Source: an uncultured Shewanella sp. (GTDB taxonomy: Bacteria > Pseudomonadota > Gammaproteobacteria > Enterobacterales > Shewanellaceae). Taken from it: a stretch of DNA of 64,000 nt. Made by a program: the position numbers and the translations under genes. The notes below the pieces were generated by a model, which was not told where the DNA came from, made no database searches, and saw only the letters and a program-made list of their open reading frames with translations. This document shows, piece after piece, positions 21,622 through 32,180 of this stretch; position 1 is the stretch's first letter, and the number at the start of each line of letters is the position of its first letter. The stretch lies in the NCBI RefSeq assembly GCF_947497935.1, contig NZ_CANMIO010000002.1:1-64000 (forward strand). Reading direction: 5' to 3'.

Positions 21622-22080
21622 CTAAAGTGAAAAATCTGCCAAACGCTCATTGGCAGCCAAGTCTTCATTAAGAATCGCTATTCGACTCTGTTCAATCTGT
21701 TGCTGCCATGCAGCTTCGTCCCATAGCTCAAACTTATTGAGCTGCCCAACTAACATTGCCCGCTTATCTAAGTTGGCATATTGGCGCAGTGGCGGTGGTA
21801 ATAACATTCGGCCATTACCATCCAATTCACATTCATGGGCGTATCCGAGCAATAGTCTCTTCATTGCTCGTTCGGTAGGCTGTGTGTCGGAAAGAGATGC
21901 GAGTTTAGCTGCAACTTGTTCCCACTCATGAATGGGGTACAGCAATAAACAAGAGGATTGAATATCTACAGTGATCACAAGTTGGTTATTATGGCAGGCA
22001 TGCAGAGACTCACGGTATCGCTTAGGAATCGCGATCCGGCCTTTTGCATCAAGATTAATAGCGCTTGCCCCAGAAAACAC
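21622..22080 (-). CDS. mraZ: Transcriptional regulator MraZ
   Basis: A 152-residue AbrB-like protein with two tandem MraZ/SpoVT-AbrB folds (residues about 5-50 and 75-120, each with a D-G/K-x-R-hydrophobic-x-hydrophobic-P turn: DAKGRIAIP and DGNGRMLLP). MraZ forms a ring oligomer that binds TGGGN repeats and represses its own dcw operon. The start is GTG at 22080 with AGGGA upstream. The expected operator is present just upstream, so autoregulation is strongly suggested. Confidence 0.97.
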   Translation of the reverse strand: MFSGASAINLDAKGRIAIPKRYRESLHACHNNQLVITVDIQSSCLLLYPIHEWEQVAAKLASLSDTQPTERAMKRLLLGYAHECELDGNGRMLLPPPLRQYANLDKRAMLVGQLNKFELWDEAAWQQQIEQSRIAILNEDLAANERLADFSL

Positions 22081-22110
22081 CTTATATCATCCCTGTTGTT
22101 CTATAAAATA

Positions 22111-22138
22111 TCCCACAAATATCCACATTTCCCCACAA
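22111..22138 (-). promoter_or_regulatory. MraZ operator: three 10-bp-phased boxes
   Basis: On the minus strand the sequence holds TGGGG, TGGAT and TGGGA, each preceded by a G/T base, at plus-strand 22131-22135, 22121-22125 and 22111-22115. The boxes are exactly 10 bp apart, so they face the same side of the helix. E. coli MraZ binds TGGGN repeats spaced by five bases, which this reproduces except for one mismatch in the middle box. The site covers the probable transcription start. Confidence 0.82.
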
Positions 22139-22144
22139 CAGCTA

Positions 22145-22174
22145 AGTTTAGGGATAGAACGCAAGACTTGTCAA
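22145..22174 (-). promoter_or_regulatory. dcw operon promoter Pmra
   Basis: On the minus strand, a perfect -35 TTGACA (22169-22174), an 18-bp spacer and -10 TAAACT (22145-22150) stand just upstream of the MraZ boxes, with transcription expected to begin near 22138. The leader to the mraZ GTG would be about 58 bases. Confidence 0.8.
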
Positions 22175-22613
22175 GGGAAGCGCAGATTTAAAAATCCAGT
22201 AACCAAGCGGGTTAGCAGCGAATTTAGATTAAATTTAACCAAAGCGAGTGTTAGGGATTTATGTGGAGATTTAATAGCGTTTTTCTTCTAAAAAGTAGGA
22301 AAAACAGGCAGAAGAGTGGGGTTAATCACAACAAACCATGACATTTAGTGGGCTTTTTTCCCATAGAGCTTGCCTTAGTCAAGAGTCAGCTAGCTTAGAT
22401 TTGGCTGTGAGCCCTGTAAAAGCTGCTCAATAAATGCAGGTAAAATTAAACATAATTAACCGAATGACCTATTTACCCCCACTCTCATCGCTCAACTTTC
22501 TCACCATGCCAAACAAGGCTAAATTTTAACCAGCCGCTGCCGATATATATAATACAATCGTACTAAATACATGATTGGTGTAATTAACTCCTATTAAAAA
22601 TGAGGAATGACCA
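22175..22613. other. intergenic region between mraZ and a small plus-strand gene
   Basis: Apart from the mraZ promoter at its left edge, this AT-rich stretch shows one candidate plus-strand promoter: -35 TTTAAC (22525-22530), 17-bp spacer, perfect -10 TATAAT (22548-22553), which could serve the small gene at 22614. Nothing else was recognised. Confidence 0.5.
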
Positions 22614-22952
22614 ATGATTAGCTTAGATAGTGTATATGCCATGCTTGCTAAGCCTGCGACCTCAAAGCTCAAATCAAAACAGCAAGTTAAGAAAATTGAT
22701 AATACTGCAGCCATAACAGCTGACAGCCATGAGGCACCACAGGCACAACTGCCCCCTCACCTAGAGAGACGCACCTCTACCGATGATAGGCGCAAAAATC
22801 AAAAAATAGCCTACCAACTCGACCCTAACCTTGAGAGAAGAAAGGGCCCGAGGCGAGATAAGTCTGCCCAAGAGGCTCAAGAGCCACCGCTAGAGCAAAA
22901 AAGTGACGAAATTCCTGAGTCGATCCACACTCGAATCGACATCGATGTATAG
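22614..22952 (+). CDS. Hypothetical small basic protein with ERR/DRR motifs
   Basis: A 112-residue protein with no recognised fold. It is hydrophilic and highly charged, with no signal peptide or membrane span. Two related arginine-rich stretches stand out: LERRTSTDDRRKN (about 59-71) and LERRKGPRRDK (about 83-93). The N-terminal 20 residues (MISLDSVYAMLAKPA) could form a short amphipathic helix. The ATG has a good TGAGGA ribosome binding site 7-10 bases upstream, and a sigma70-like promoter is present, so expression is likely. It converges on glpK. Function unknown. Confidence 0.7.
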   Translation: MISLDSVYAMLAKPATSKLKSKQQVKKIDNTAAITADSHEAPQAQLPPHLERRTSTDDRRKNQKIAYQLDPNLERRKGPRRDKSAQEAQEPPLEQKSDEIPESIHTRIDIDV

Positions 22953-22974
22953 CCTTAACGGGTATCGCTCCACT

Positions 22975-24456
22975 TTAACGTGTTCGAGTGACCGCATTTA
23001 ACCAGCCCTGGTACAGGCTATCGCGCTTTTGCACACTGATCTCTGGTGTAAAGTTACGCTCGATTCCAGCCTTATTCTTTAACTCATCGGTTGAGTCCCA
23101 GAAGCCCACGGCAAGACCTGCAAGAAATGCCGCTCCAAGTGCCGTGGTTTCAGTCAGCTCTGGGCGCTGAACCTCAACGTTGGTAATGTCGGCCTGAAAC
23201 TGCATCAAGAAGTCATTCGCCACCGCCCCGCCATCAACTTTAATCTGTTTAAGCTCCACGCGACTATCTTTAGACATGGCATCCAATAGATCGCGGCTCT
23301 GATAGGCAATTGCCTCCAACGCGGCTCGAATAATGTGGTTACGGTTTGCTCCTCGGGTTAAGCCCACTAAGGCTCCTCTCGCCTCAGGATCCCAATAGGG
23401 AGCCCCCAAGCCAACAAATGCCGGGATCAGATACACGCCATTAGTATCTTCAACTTTTTTAGCAAAGTATTCGGTATCTTGTGCATCACGGATTAGACCC
23501 AGCTCATCTCTAAGCCACTGTACTGTCGCTCCGCCCATAAATACCGAGCCCTCTAGCGCGTAGTTGACGCCACCGTCGGCTCCAATTGCAATGGTGGTTA
23601 ACAATCCATGCTGAGACTGAACGGCTTCTACACCTGTATTCATCAGCAAGAAACAACCCGTGCCATAGGTATTTTTGGCCATGCCCTCTTCGATACAAAG
23701 CTGACCAAACAGAGCCGATTGTTGATCTCCCGCCATCCCAGCAATAGCAATGTGACTACCTTCCCCAGCTATACGGGTATAGCCATAGATAGCCGAAGAA
23801 GGCTTGACCTCAGGCAGAATTGAGCGAGGGATATCAAACGCCTCTAGTAGCTTATTATCCCACTCTTGAGTATGAATATTGAATAGCATTGTCCGTGACG
23901 CATTGGTCGGATCGGTAACATGCACCTTGCCCTCGGTGAGCTTCCAAACAAGCCAAGAATCTATGGTACCAAACAGCAACTCACCTTTCTCAGCTCGCTC
24001 CCGCACCCCCTCAACATTATCCAAAATCCACTTAATCTTGCTGCCCGAGAAATAAGGATCGAGTACTAAGCCTGTAGTCTGCTTAATGTAACCTTCTAAC
24101 CCCTGTGCTTTGAGCTCATCACAGATACCTTTACTGCGTCGGCACTGCCATACAATTGCGTTGTAAACAGGCTTACCCGTTACCTTGTCCCAGATGACAG
24201 TCGTTTCTCTCTGGTTGGTAATACCGATAGCAGCCACATCTTCACTGTGAATATCAGCCCGCGCTAACACTTCAATAAGAGTCGAGCTTTGAGACGCCCA
24301 GATCTCCATCGCATCATGCTCAACCCAGCCAGGTTGAGGATACATTTGGCTAAACTCACGCTGTGAACTAGCAACCATCTTGGTATCATGATCGAACACT
24401 ATCGCTCGGGAGCTCGTTGTCCCCTGATCCAGTGCTATGATGTATTTCTTTGACAC
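22975..24456 (-). CDS. glpK: Glycerol kinase
   Basis: GlpK phosphorylates glycerol to sn-glycerol 3-phosphate in the cytoplasm using ATP. The 493-residue FGGY-family protein has the opening [16 protein letters not shown], the [13 protein letters not shown] block, the FGGY signature [13 protein letters not shown] and the substrate motif SSRAIVF. It lies 12 bp behind the gene for a small secreted SnoaL-like protein and appears co-transcribed with it; no glpF or glpD is adjacent, so the glycerol regulon is split in this genome. Confidence 0.97.
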   Translation of the reverse strand: MSKKYIIALDQGTTSSRAIVFDHDTKMVASSQREFSQMYPQPGWVEHDAMEIWASQSSTLIEVLARADIHSEDVAAIGITNQRETTVIWDKVTGKPVYNAIVWQCRRSKGICDELKAQGLEGYIKQTTGLVLDPYFSGSKIKWILDNVEGVRERAEKGELLFGTIDSWLVWKLTEGKVHVTDPTNASRTMLFNIHTQEWDNKLLEAFDIPRSILPEVKPSSAIYGYTRIAGEGSHIAIAGMAGDQQSALFGQLCIEEGMAKNTYGTGCFLLMNTGVEAVQSQHGLLTTIAIGADGGVNYALEGSVFMGGATVQWLRDELGLIRDAQDTEYFAKKVEDTNGVYLIPAFVGLGAPYWDPEARGALVGLTRGANRNHIIRAALEAIAYQSRDLLDAMSKDSRVELKQIKVDGGAVANDFLMQFQADITNVEVQRPELTETTALGAAFLAGLAVGFWDSTDELKNKAGIERNFTPEISVQKRDSLYQGWLNAVTRTR

Positions 24457-24468
24457 TTAATTCTTTCC

Positions 24469-25002
24469 TTATTGGCGCGTTTCTTTTAATAAACCAATTT
24501 CTGGCTGAACGATTTCGGGGGTAGCCACTTCTATCCAAGGCGTCTCATCACAGGCATGGCTAGGGTAGAACCATACTGCATTAATTTTATCACCCGCCAA
24601 CTGATAAATACCGAGGCTACATTGGCTATTTTGTTCACCATCGTGGCTCCAAGTCACTTCCTCGACCGTACTCACGTAATTAGCCGAAACGAGGATCTGC
24701 CTTAAGCTGGCCTTAGCATCTGTGAGACTAGCAAAGTAATCGGTCATAGCTGCACCAAGCTCTTGCTGAGTCGATGTTTCGATATCCATCTTGGTGCCTG
24801 TTAAATTAAACCAGTGCACATTTGGCGTTGTATGCTGCAGTAACTGCTCCACACTATGGTTATTAAAGCCTTGAATAAACTGCTTTACTACCTGCACTGA
24901 TTTGGGCTGTTCTTCAAGTGGCAGGGACTCTGCAGCATCAGTTAGTGGTGATAGCGTCATAAATACAGAACCAAAGGCGAGTAACCAAATTTTGGGTTTC
25001 AT
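24469..25002 (-). CDS. Secreted SnoaL/NTF2-like protein
   Basis: A 177-residue protein with a clear signal peptide (MKPKIWLLAFGSVFMTLSPLTDAAES, cleavage near residue 23-24) and a single SnoaL/NTF2-like domain: the VVKQFIQGFNNHSVEQLLQH helix, a PNVHWFNLTG strand and TWSHDGEQNSQCSLGIYQLAGDKI. Two cysteines (CSLG and HACDE) could form a disulphide in the periplasm. The fold serves as a small-ligand pocket in many unrelated enzymes, so function cannot be assigned. It ends 12 bp before glpK on the same strand; a link to glycerol metabolism is inference from position only. Confidence 0.72.
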   Translation of the reverse strand: MKPKIWLLAFGSVFMTLSPLTDAAESLPLEEQPKSVQVVKQFIQGFNNHSVEQLLQHTTPNVHWFNLTGTKMDIETSTQQELGAAMTDYFASLTDAKASLRQILVSANYVSTVEEVTWSHDGEQNSQCSLGIYQLAGDKINAVWFYPSHACDETPWIEVATPEIVQPEIGLLKETRQ

Positions 25003-25148
25003 GGTGAACCTCTTGTTTATTTTGATATGTTAGGAATAGATAGTAATAGCACAGCCATGACGATAGATGTAGCTCCATCAGGCAGTCGTTAACCTCTTTT
25101 ACCATGAAAGCAAATACTCAACCTCGCAGCTGCGTGGCGAGTAGCAGC
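25003..25148. other. intergenic region before the minisatellite
   Basis: Between the SnoaL-like gene and the repeat array. It should hold the minus-strand promoter of the SnoaL-glpK pair, but no strong -35/-10 pair was recognised. A small palindrome CGCAGCTGCG lies near 25123-25132. Confidence 0.4.
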
Positions 25149-25400
25149 AAACCCTCTCCTATACCACCCATGGCATTCGAGCCATTCAAGCCATTCAAGA
25201 ATAGATACTTCCTGTACAAACCCTCTCCTATGCTATCCTCCATGCCGTCCATGGCATTCAAGCCATTCGAGCCATTCAAGAATAAGTTCTTCCTGTACAA
25301 ACCCTCTCCTATGCCATCCGTGGCATTCGAGGATAAGTACTTCCTGTACAAACCCTCTCCTATGCCGTCCGTGGCATTCGAGGATAAGTACTTCCTGTAC
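25149..25400. repeat. Minisatellite array, four units of 69, 81, 51 and 51 bp
   Basis: Four head-to-tail units each begin AAACCCTCTCCTAT and end TACTTCCTGTAC or TTCTTCCTGTAC: 25149-25217, 25218-25298, 25299-25349 and 25350-25400. The two last units differ at a single base. Units 1 and 2 are longer because of nested copies of a 9-bp element GCCATTCAA/GCCATTCGA. All four lengths are multiples of three, and a reading frame stays open through the array on both strands (plus: KPSPMPSVAFEDKYFLY repeats; minus: YRKYLSSNATDGIGEGL repeats). Neither frame has a ribosome binding site, so no gene is called. Confidence 0.9.
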
Positions 25401-25428
25401 AAAAAAGCCCCGCGAATGCGAGGCTTTT
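25401..25428 (-). terminator. fadL terminator (probably bidirectional)
   Basis: AAAAGCC-C-CGC-GAAT-GCG-A-GGCTTTT forms a stem with one internal mismatch (25403-25409 with 25422-25428, inner CGC/GCG). On the minus strand it is followed by six T (25401-25406), 56 bp past the fadL stop; on the plus strand by TTTTCAT. It abuts the minisatellite. Confidence 0.82.
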
Positions 25429-25483
25429 CATAACAAACTTAAGTTGTTAGCTTAATGGAATATTCCAATACATAGCTTAGGTA

Positions 25484-26770
25484 TTAAAAACGGTAAGTAG
25501 CCTGTACACCCACTAAGATGATATTGCCGCTAACCTGGCCTTCGAAAGTACCGCCAAACTTAGCAGAATCTTCATCATGCTCATGGATTGGTGACTCGTC
25601 AGCAAAGATGTAAGTAGCGCCGAAATCAAAATCTAAGTTGTCGCTGTACTGGTAACCGTAACCCACGCTTAACCATAGACGGTCAACTTCAGGGATAGTG
25701 GTTGTACGGTTAGCATCAGACACTGCAGCTTGGTCGTAAGCAACACCAGTTCTTAGGGTCGACTTTTGTGATAATTGGTAAGTTGCACCTACAGCAAAGC
25801 GGTAGTTATCTTCCCAGTTCTCTTGCTTCACTAAGATTGGGTCAGCTGAGATCTCAGGGATCATTGCTTCAAGCTTTTCGAATGAGCTCCAATCCGTCCA
25901 GTTAACACTCGCATGAATAGCAAGCTTATCTGTCAGTTGGTGAAAACTGGCAATTTCAGCAGTCGCTGGCAACGCTAATTCCATCGAACCAGCGTACTGG
26001 GTAGAAGGTGCTTTACCTTGCATAATCATCGCTAAGTCAAAGCCTAAGCCTTTAGCATCGCCTTCAAGGTTTTGCTCAACTTCAGAGCGATAGTTAAAAC
26101 CGATACGGTTGTTAGCGTTAATCTGCCAAGCACCGCCTAACTGCCAGCCCCAAGAGATATCATCGCCTTCCATATATTTAAGCGTTTTACCTTGGAAAGG
26201 GCCTGTTGAAGTAGGCGCTTGGGCACCAAAGCTACCTTCACCGAGTACTAAGCGTACGCCAGCACCCACGCTGAACTGATCATTAATGCGGTAAGCCACG
26301 TTTGGGTTAATTTCGATTGCCATAATTGAGGCTTCGTTACCAAACTGAGTGCCGAGGAAATCATCGTCTAATTCAGTAGCCATACCAAAGTTGCTACCTA
26401 GCGCTAAACCTAGGAACCATTGGTCGTTTAACTGGTGTGACACATAAAAGTTAGGCACAACCGCATCGCCAGCAATATCTTTTGCTGATGACGGAGTTGA
26501 GCCAGCGCCAGATGTCACAGTGCCGTCAACATCAATATTTGGCATAACCAAAATTGCACCAGTAGTAACTTGTGTACCTTCAAGGTATGTCAGCATTGCA
26601 GGATTACGAAATTGCGCCGCAGCATTGTCAGCCATAGCGGCTTCACCCGCATATGCGCGTCCTAAACCTGTTGCAGAGTATTCAGCTAATTGAAAACCTG
26701 CAGCTTGAACCTGTGTAACTGTCCCCAAAAGTGCTGTACTTACAGCAAGTGTAATTAAACGCTTATTCAT
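25484..26770 (-). CDS. fadL: Outer membrane long-chain fatty acid transporter FadL family
   Basis: A 428-residue outer-membrane beta-barrel of the FadL/OmpP1 family that takes up long-chain fatty acids and other hydrophobic compounds. It has a signal peptide (cleavage after VQA, residue 23), the FadL N-terminal plug signature AGFQLAEYSATGLGRAYAGEAAMADNAAAQFRNPA containing the NPA motif, alternating strand pattern throughout, and a terminal aromatic residue (VQATYRF) needed for barrel insertion. A sigma70-like promoter lies 62 bp upstream. Family assignment is sure; orthology to E. coli FadL is likely but substrate is inferred. Confidence 0.92.
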   Translation of the reverse strand: MNKRLITLAVSTALLGTVTQVQAAGFQLAEYSATGLGRAYAGEAAMADNAAAQFRNPAMLTYLEGTQVTTGAILVMPNIDVDGTVTSGAGSTPSSAKDIAGDAVVPNFYVSHQLNDQWFLGLALGSNFGMATELDDDFLGTQFGNEASIMAIEINPNVAYRINDQFSVGAGVRLVLGEGSFGAQAPTSTGPFQGKTLKYMEGDDISWGWQLGGAWQINANNRIGFNYRSEVEQNLEGDAKGLGFDLAMIMQGKAPSTQYAGSMELALPATAEIASFHQLTDKLAIHASVNWTDWSSFEKLEAMIPEISADPILVKQENWEDNYRFAVGATYQLSQKSTLRTGVAYDQAAVSDANRTTTIPEVDRLWLSVGYGYQYSDNLDFDFGATYIFADESPIHEHDEDSAKFGGTFEGQVSGNIILVGVQATYRF

Positions 26771-26831
26771 GTGTAATCTCTAATTATGTTAACAAAAAGT
26801 AGAGTATTAACTCCACTTTCTAATGGCGGCG

Positions 26832-26859
26832 ATTCTACAACTGCAGAATATCTTTACAA
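26832..26859 (-). promoter_or_regulatory. Candidate fadL promoter
   Basis: On the minus strand, -35 TTGTAA (26854-26859), a 16-bp spacer and -10 TAGAAT (26832-26837), 62 bp before the fadL start codon. No FadR-like or PsrA-like operator was recognised with confidence. Confidence 0.55.
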
Positions 26860-27190
26860 GTACTTTATAAAAAACAGCATAAAACACTAGCCAACCAAGC
26901 CAAACTCAGAGAAAAAACGTTCAACATCACACTTTAAAACTGTAAAAGCATGCACATTACGGCAAAAAGCGTCGCTGAAAGAAAGCCGCAAAAGACAAGA
27001 CCACCCAAACTAAACCAGAAAAAACAACAACTAAAAGAAGTAAAAACCTAAAAACACATGTACACTCAAATTTTGCCGCAATTACAGCACAAATCACTAC
27101 CTCGACAACAAAGCCGCATGAACAAGCAAGTCAAAACAAAATAATCACAATAAAAACAATAAGTAAATTGATTTAGCACTCCCTGAATAA
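26860..27190. other. Strand-skewed A/C-rich intergenic region
   Basis: About 330 bp with no gene. The plus strand is rich in A and C and poor in T and G: over 26881-27060, a hand count gives about 20 T and 23 G in 180 bases. Because flanking genes are on the minus strand, any transcript here would be U/G-rich. No repeat unit or fold was recognised. Confidence 0.6.
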
Positions 27191-27194
27191 AACA

Positions 27195-27224
27195 AAGCCA
27201 TTTAGAAAAATATCTAAATGGCTT
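27195..27224 (-). terminator. leu operon terminator
   Basis: A perfect 12-bp stem AAGCCATTTAGA / TCTAAATGGCTT (27195-27206 and 27213-27224) with a 6-base loop, followed on the minus strand by TGTTTTATT. It lies about 60 bp past the leuD stop codon. Confidence 0.85.
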
Positions 27225-27284
27225 AGCTAATACTCATTGTTGGTACGAGTGTACGCCGGCGCTAATACCCTAATTCACCCAGTT

Positions 27285-27890
27285 TCACCCTCTCCATGTA
27301 GGTATATTTGCTTCATACTTAGCAATTGTATCTGCGTGTGACAGTGTCAAGCCAATCGCATCCAACCCGTTTAATAGGTTATGTCTTGCAGACTCTGCAA
27401 TTGCAAAGCAAAACACGCTACCTTTAGGTGACGTCACCGTTAGCGCTTGCAAATCGACATTAATTTCGGCGCCTTGCTGCGCTTCAACTTCGGCCATAAG
27501 CTGTTTTACTTCGGCGTCAGTTAACCTAACAGGCAATAAGCCATTATTGATTGAGTTGCCATAAAAAATATCGGCAAAGCTCGGGGCAATAATCACTTTT
27601 AAACCAAAATCGGCTAATGCCCAAGGCGCATGTTCTCGACTCGAGCCACAGCCAAAGTTTTCTTGAGACACTAAAATAGAAGCGCCCTGATAGCGGGGCT
27701 TATTTAGATTAAATTCTGGGTTTGGCTGATCGCCAGCATCATCTAAATAGCGCCAGTCGTGAAAAAGGTGAATACCAAAACCGTCACGAGTCACCTTAGA
27801 GAGAAACTGCTTAGGGATGATCTGATCGGTATCCACGTTTGCACTATCTATGATAACCGCAAGCCCTGTATGTGAGATAAATGGTTGCAT
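27285..27890 (-). CDS. leuD: 3-isopropylmalate dehydratase small subunit
   Basis: LeuD is the small (swivel-domain) subunit of isopropylmalate isomerase, which interconverts 2- and 3-isopropylmalate in leucine synthesis. The 201-residue protein has the family motifs [33 protein letters not shown] and [19 protein letters not shown]. It follows leuC by 9 bp and ends the operon. Confidence 0.98.
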   Translation of the reverse strand: MQPFISHTGLAVIIDSANVDTDQIIPKQFLSKVTRDGFGIHLFHDWRYLDDAGDQPNPEFNLNKPRYQGASILVSQENFGCGSSREHAPWALADFGLKVIIAPSFADIFYGNSINNGLLPVRLTDAEVKQLMAEVEAQQGAEINVDLQALTVTSPKGSVFCFAIAESARHNLLNGLDAIGLTLSHADTIAKYEANIPTWRG

Positions 27891-27899
27891 GCTGTGCTC

Positions 27900-29300
27900 C
27901 TAGTATGGTTTGCGAATATCAACAAAGTGTCCGGCAACCGCAGCAGCGGCGGCCATAGCAGGGCTCACTAAGTGAGTGCGGCTGCCACGTCCTTGCCGGC
28001 CCTCAAAATTACGATTACTGGTCGAGGCGCAGCGATCGCCAGCTTCCAATTTATCGTCATTCATCGCTAAACACATAGAACAACCCGGTAAGCGCCATTC
28101 AAAGCCAGCCTCTAGGAAAATTTTATCTAAACCCTCCGCTTCAGCTTGATCTTTCACTAAACCAGAGCCCGGAACAACAATCGCCTTTACTCCATCAGCA
28201 ACCTTACGCCCCTTGGCGTGAACCGCTGCGGCGCGAAGATCCTCAATACGAGAGTTAGTACAAGAACCAATAAACACCTTATTGATGCTCACATCAGTCA
28301 TCAAAGTCCCCGCGGTTAAATCAACGTACTCCAAGGCCTTTTCGATGCTGCTACGCACGGTGGAATTAGTTGCATCCTGTGGATTAGGCACAAGCTGATC
28401 GATCGCAACCACTTGGCCGGGATTGGTTCCCCAAGTCAGCTGTGGGGCAATATCTTTGGCATCGAGTACCACAACAGCATCAAATACTGCGCCTTCATCG
28501 GTTTTTAACTGCTCCCAGGCAGCAATGGCTTGAGTCCAGCTTTCTCCCTTGGGTGCAAATTCACGACCTTCTAGATATTCAGCTGTCGTCGCATCAGGCG
28601 CAATCATGCCAGCTTTCGCGCCCATTTCGATGGCCATATTACACACAGTCATGCGTCCTTCCATGGATAAGGCTTCAATCGCCTCACCACAGAACTCAAC
28701 CACATAACCTGTGCCGCCATCCATGCCGATCTTACCAATAATCGCCAGTACAATATCTTTCGCTGTAATGCCCGATGCTACATGGCCACGCACTTCAATC
28801 TTCATGGTCTTGGCTTTTAATTGACGTAGCGTCTGCGTCGCCATCACATGCTCAACTTCTGAGGTACCAATCCCGAATGCGAGTGCACCAAAGGCTCCAT
28901 GAGTGGCTGTGTGAGAGTCGCCACAAACGATGACTGTACCCGGTAAGGTAATGCCTAATTCAGGACCCATCACATGTACAATGCCTTGGTTCTTATGGTG
29001 AATATCATAGAGGCGTACACCGAACTCTTTACAGTTACGCTCAAGAGTTTCAACCTGAGTACGCGCCATAGGGCTCAGAGCATCTAGACTTGCACTGGTT
29101 GTGGATGTGTTGTGATCCATGGTGGCGAAGGTTTTCTGTGGCGCTCGTAATCTTCGACCAGCGACCTTTATCCCACTGAATGCTTGCGGTGAAGTCACCT
29201 CATGTACTAAATGCCTATCAACATAGATAATTGGCGCCTCAGCTTCGGGGGCTACAACCACATGGCTGTCCCATACTTTTTCATATAGCGTCTTAGCCAT
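27900..29300 (-). CDS. leuC: 3-isopropylmalate dehydratase large subunit
   Basis: LeuC carries the catalytic [4Fe-4S] cluster of isopropylmalate isomerase. The 466-residue aconitase-family protein has the [27 protein letters not shown] signature region and the cluster ligands in IGSCTNSR and [10 protein letters not shown]. It starts 2 bp after the leuB stop and pairs with leuD. Confidence 0.98.
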   Translation of the reverse strand: MAKTLYEKVWDSHVVVAPEAEAPIIYVDRHLVHEVTSPQAFSGIKVAGRRLRAPQKTFATMDHNTSTTSASLDALSPMARTQVETLERNCKEFGVRLYDIHHKNQGIVHVMGPELGITLPGTVIVCGDSHTATHGAFGALAFGIGTSEVEHVMATQTLRQLKAKTMKIEVRGHVASGITAKDIVLAIIGKIGMDGGTGYVVEFCGEAIEALSMEGRMTVCNMAIEMGAKAGMIAPDATTAEYLEGREFAPKGESWTQAIAAWEQLKTDEGAVFDAVVVLDAKDIAPQLTWGTNPGQVVAIDQLVPNPQDATNSTVRSSIEKALEYVDLTAGTLMTDVSINKVFIGSCTNSRIEDLRAAAVHAKGRKVADGVKAIVVPGSGLVKDQAEAEGLDKIFLEAGFEWRLPGCSMCLAMNDDKLEAGDRCASTSNRNFEGRQGRGSRTHLVSPAMAAAAAVAGHFVDIRKPY

Positions 29301-29302
29301 GA

Positions 29303-30418
<1,116 letters not shown>

Positions 30419-30483
30419 TTATTCTTCAATTTGTTCTTTAAACTTATTCGTTGATACATACGCATCAGTATCGATTCGACAAC

Positions 30484-32055
30484 TTACACGCCACCTAGCT
30501 CTCGCTTGTTCTGCTGAATACGCTGTTTACAATCGGCGACTTTATCGGCGCGCCAAGTTAGGTTCATCACATGGACTAAGGCCTTGGCTGACGCTTCAAC
30601 CACGTCGGTGGCTAAACCGACACCGTGGAAGTTTTGCTCGCGATACTTAGCGGTGATGTCCACTTGGCCCAAGGCATTTTGCCCCTCGCCTTTTGCGCTT
30701 AACTGGTAACTAGTAATATTGATTTCACAACCGCTGGCACGAGCCACAGCCTTATAAGCAGCATCGACTGGGCCGTTACCCGTCGCCGCTTCGGTAACAG
30801 TTTCACCGTTAACCGCAACTTTTACCGTGGCAGTTGCGCTACCTTCTGTAGAATCTGAATGCACCACTAATTGCTGTAATTTATAATGATCATCGCTTTC
30901 GGCTTGGGCTTCCATAAAGGCCAGAGCCTCAAGGTCGTAATCAAAGACCTGCCCCTTCTTATCCGCTAGCGCCAAAAACTCCTCATACAAGACATCCATA
31001 TCGTAATCTTGCTCACCATAGCCCAGTTCACTCATACGGTGTTTGATCACATGACGGCCAGAACGCGATGTCATATTTAAGTTATTACGGTTCAAGCCAA
31101 TGCTCTCAGGCGTCATAATCTCATAAGTGTTTTGCGCTTTTAGCATGCCATCTTGATGGATCCCCGATGAGTGGGTGAAGGCATTCGCGCCAACAATGGC
31201 CTTATTCGCCTGCACCGGCATATTACAAAGTTGGCTGACTAAGCTTGAGGTACGGTGGATCTCTTTGGCATTAATGCCAGTCTCAAGTCCTAATTCGCCC
31301 TTGCGAGTCGATAGGATCATGGCAATCTCTTCTAGCGAGCAGTTACCCGCACGCTCACCAATACCGTTGACGGTACACTCAATTTGGCGAGCACCGTGCT
31401 GCACCGCAGTAATAGAGTTAGCAACCGACAAGCCTAAATCATCATGACAATGCACAGAGATCACCGCTTGGTCGATATTCGGTACGCGATTAAACAGAGT
31501 CTGAATGATGCTGCCAAATTCACTCGGTACCGTATAACCCACAGTGTCGGGAATATTAATGGTACGCGCACCCGCTTTAATCGCCTCTTCCACCATACGG
31601 CACAAGTTGTCGATAGGTGTGCGGCCTGCATCTTCACAAGAAAATTCCACGTCATCGGTGAAACGACGAGCGTACTTCACCGCGCCTACCGCCATATCCA
31701 GCACCTGATCAAATGAACGCTTTAATTTACTCTCAACATGAATGGTCGAAGTTGAAATAAAGGTATGAATACGAAACTGCTCAGCCACAGATAAAGCCTG
31801 CGCGGCGGCATCGATATCCTTTTCTAGCGCACGCGATAGGGCACAAACGCGGCTATTTTTAACTGTCTTAGCAATGGTTTGAACCGACTCAAAGTCACCT
31901 GGCGATGAAACGGGAAAGCCAACTTCCATCACATCAACACCTAAACGCTCTAACGCGAGTGCAATTTGAAGTTTTTCCTTAACCGTTAAGCTTGCTGCTA
32001 ATGCTTGTTCACCATCACGTAGGGTGGTGTCAAATATAATCACTCGGTTAGACAT
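30484..32055 (-). CDS. leuA: 2-isopropylmalate synthase
   Basis: LeuA condenses acetyl-CoA with 2-ketoisovalerate, the first committed and leucine-inhibited step of leucine synthesis. The 523-residue protein has the catalytic TIM-barrel opening [13 protein letters not shown], the [11 protein letters not shown] and [13 protein letters not shown] metal-binding motifs, [13 protein letters not shown] and a C-terminal regulatory LeuA-dimer domain (about 390-520). It is first in the operon, preceded by GGAGAAGATAG and by a leader-peptide attenuator. Confidence 0.98.
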   Translation of the reverse strand: MSNRVIIFDTTLRDGEQALAASLTVKEKLQIALALERLGVDVMEVGFPVSSPGDFESVQTIAKTVKNSRVCALSRALEKDIDAAAQALSVAEQFRIHTFISTSTIHVESKLKRSFDQVLDMAVGAVKYARRFTDDVEFSCEDAGRTPIDNLCRMVEEAIKAGARTINIPDTVGYTVPSEFGSIIQTLFNRVPNIDQAVISVHCHDDLGLSVANSITAVQHGARQIECTVNGIGERAGNCSLEEIAMILSTRKGELGLETGINAKEIHRTSSLVSQLCNMPVQANKAIVGANAFTHSSGIHQDGMLKAQNTYEIMTPESIGLNRNNLNMTSRSGRHVIKHRMSELGYGEQDYDMDVLYEEFLALADKKGQVFDYDLEALAFMEAQAESDDHYKLQQLVVHSDSTEGSATATVKVAVNGETVTEAATGNGPVDAAYKAVARASGCEINITSYQLSAKGEGQNALGQVDITAKYREQNFHGVGLATDVVEASAKALVHVMNLTWRADKVADCKQRIQQNKRELGGV

Positions 32056-32120
32056 CTATCTTCTCCATTGAACATCACTGTTCCGTTATGTGGTCACTTT
32101 GCTGGTTTTGATAAAAATAC

Positions 32121-32148
32121 AAAAAACCCCGCTCTATATGCGGGGTTT
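32121..32148 (-). terminator. leu operon attenuator terminator
   Basis: A perfect 9-bp stem AAACCCCGC / GCGGGGTTT (32124-32132 and 32140-32148) with a 7-base loop, continuing on the minus strand into TTTTTTG and TATTTTTAT. It lies between the leader peptide stop (32181) and leuA, the expected place for a translation-controlled transcription attenuator. Confidence 0.88.
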
Positions 32149-32180
32149 ATTAATGCTGGCTCATTTTAAAGCGTATAGCA

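Noticed and set aside
25104-25433. 109-codon plus-strand ORF across the minisatellite, and a 94-codon ORF on the other strand
   Set aside because: No ribosome binding site on either, the minus frame starts with TTG, the frame is explained by repeat units divisible by three, and the ORF end runs through a terminator hairpin.
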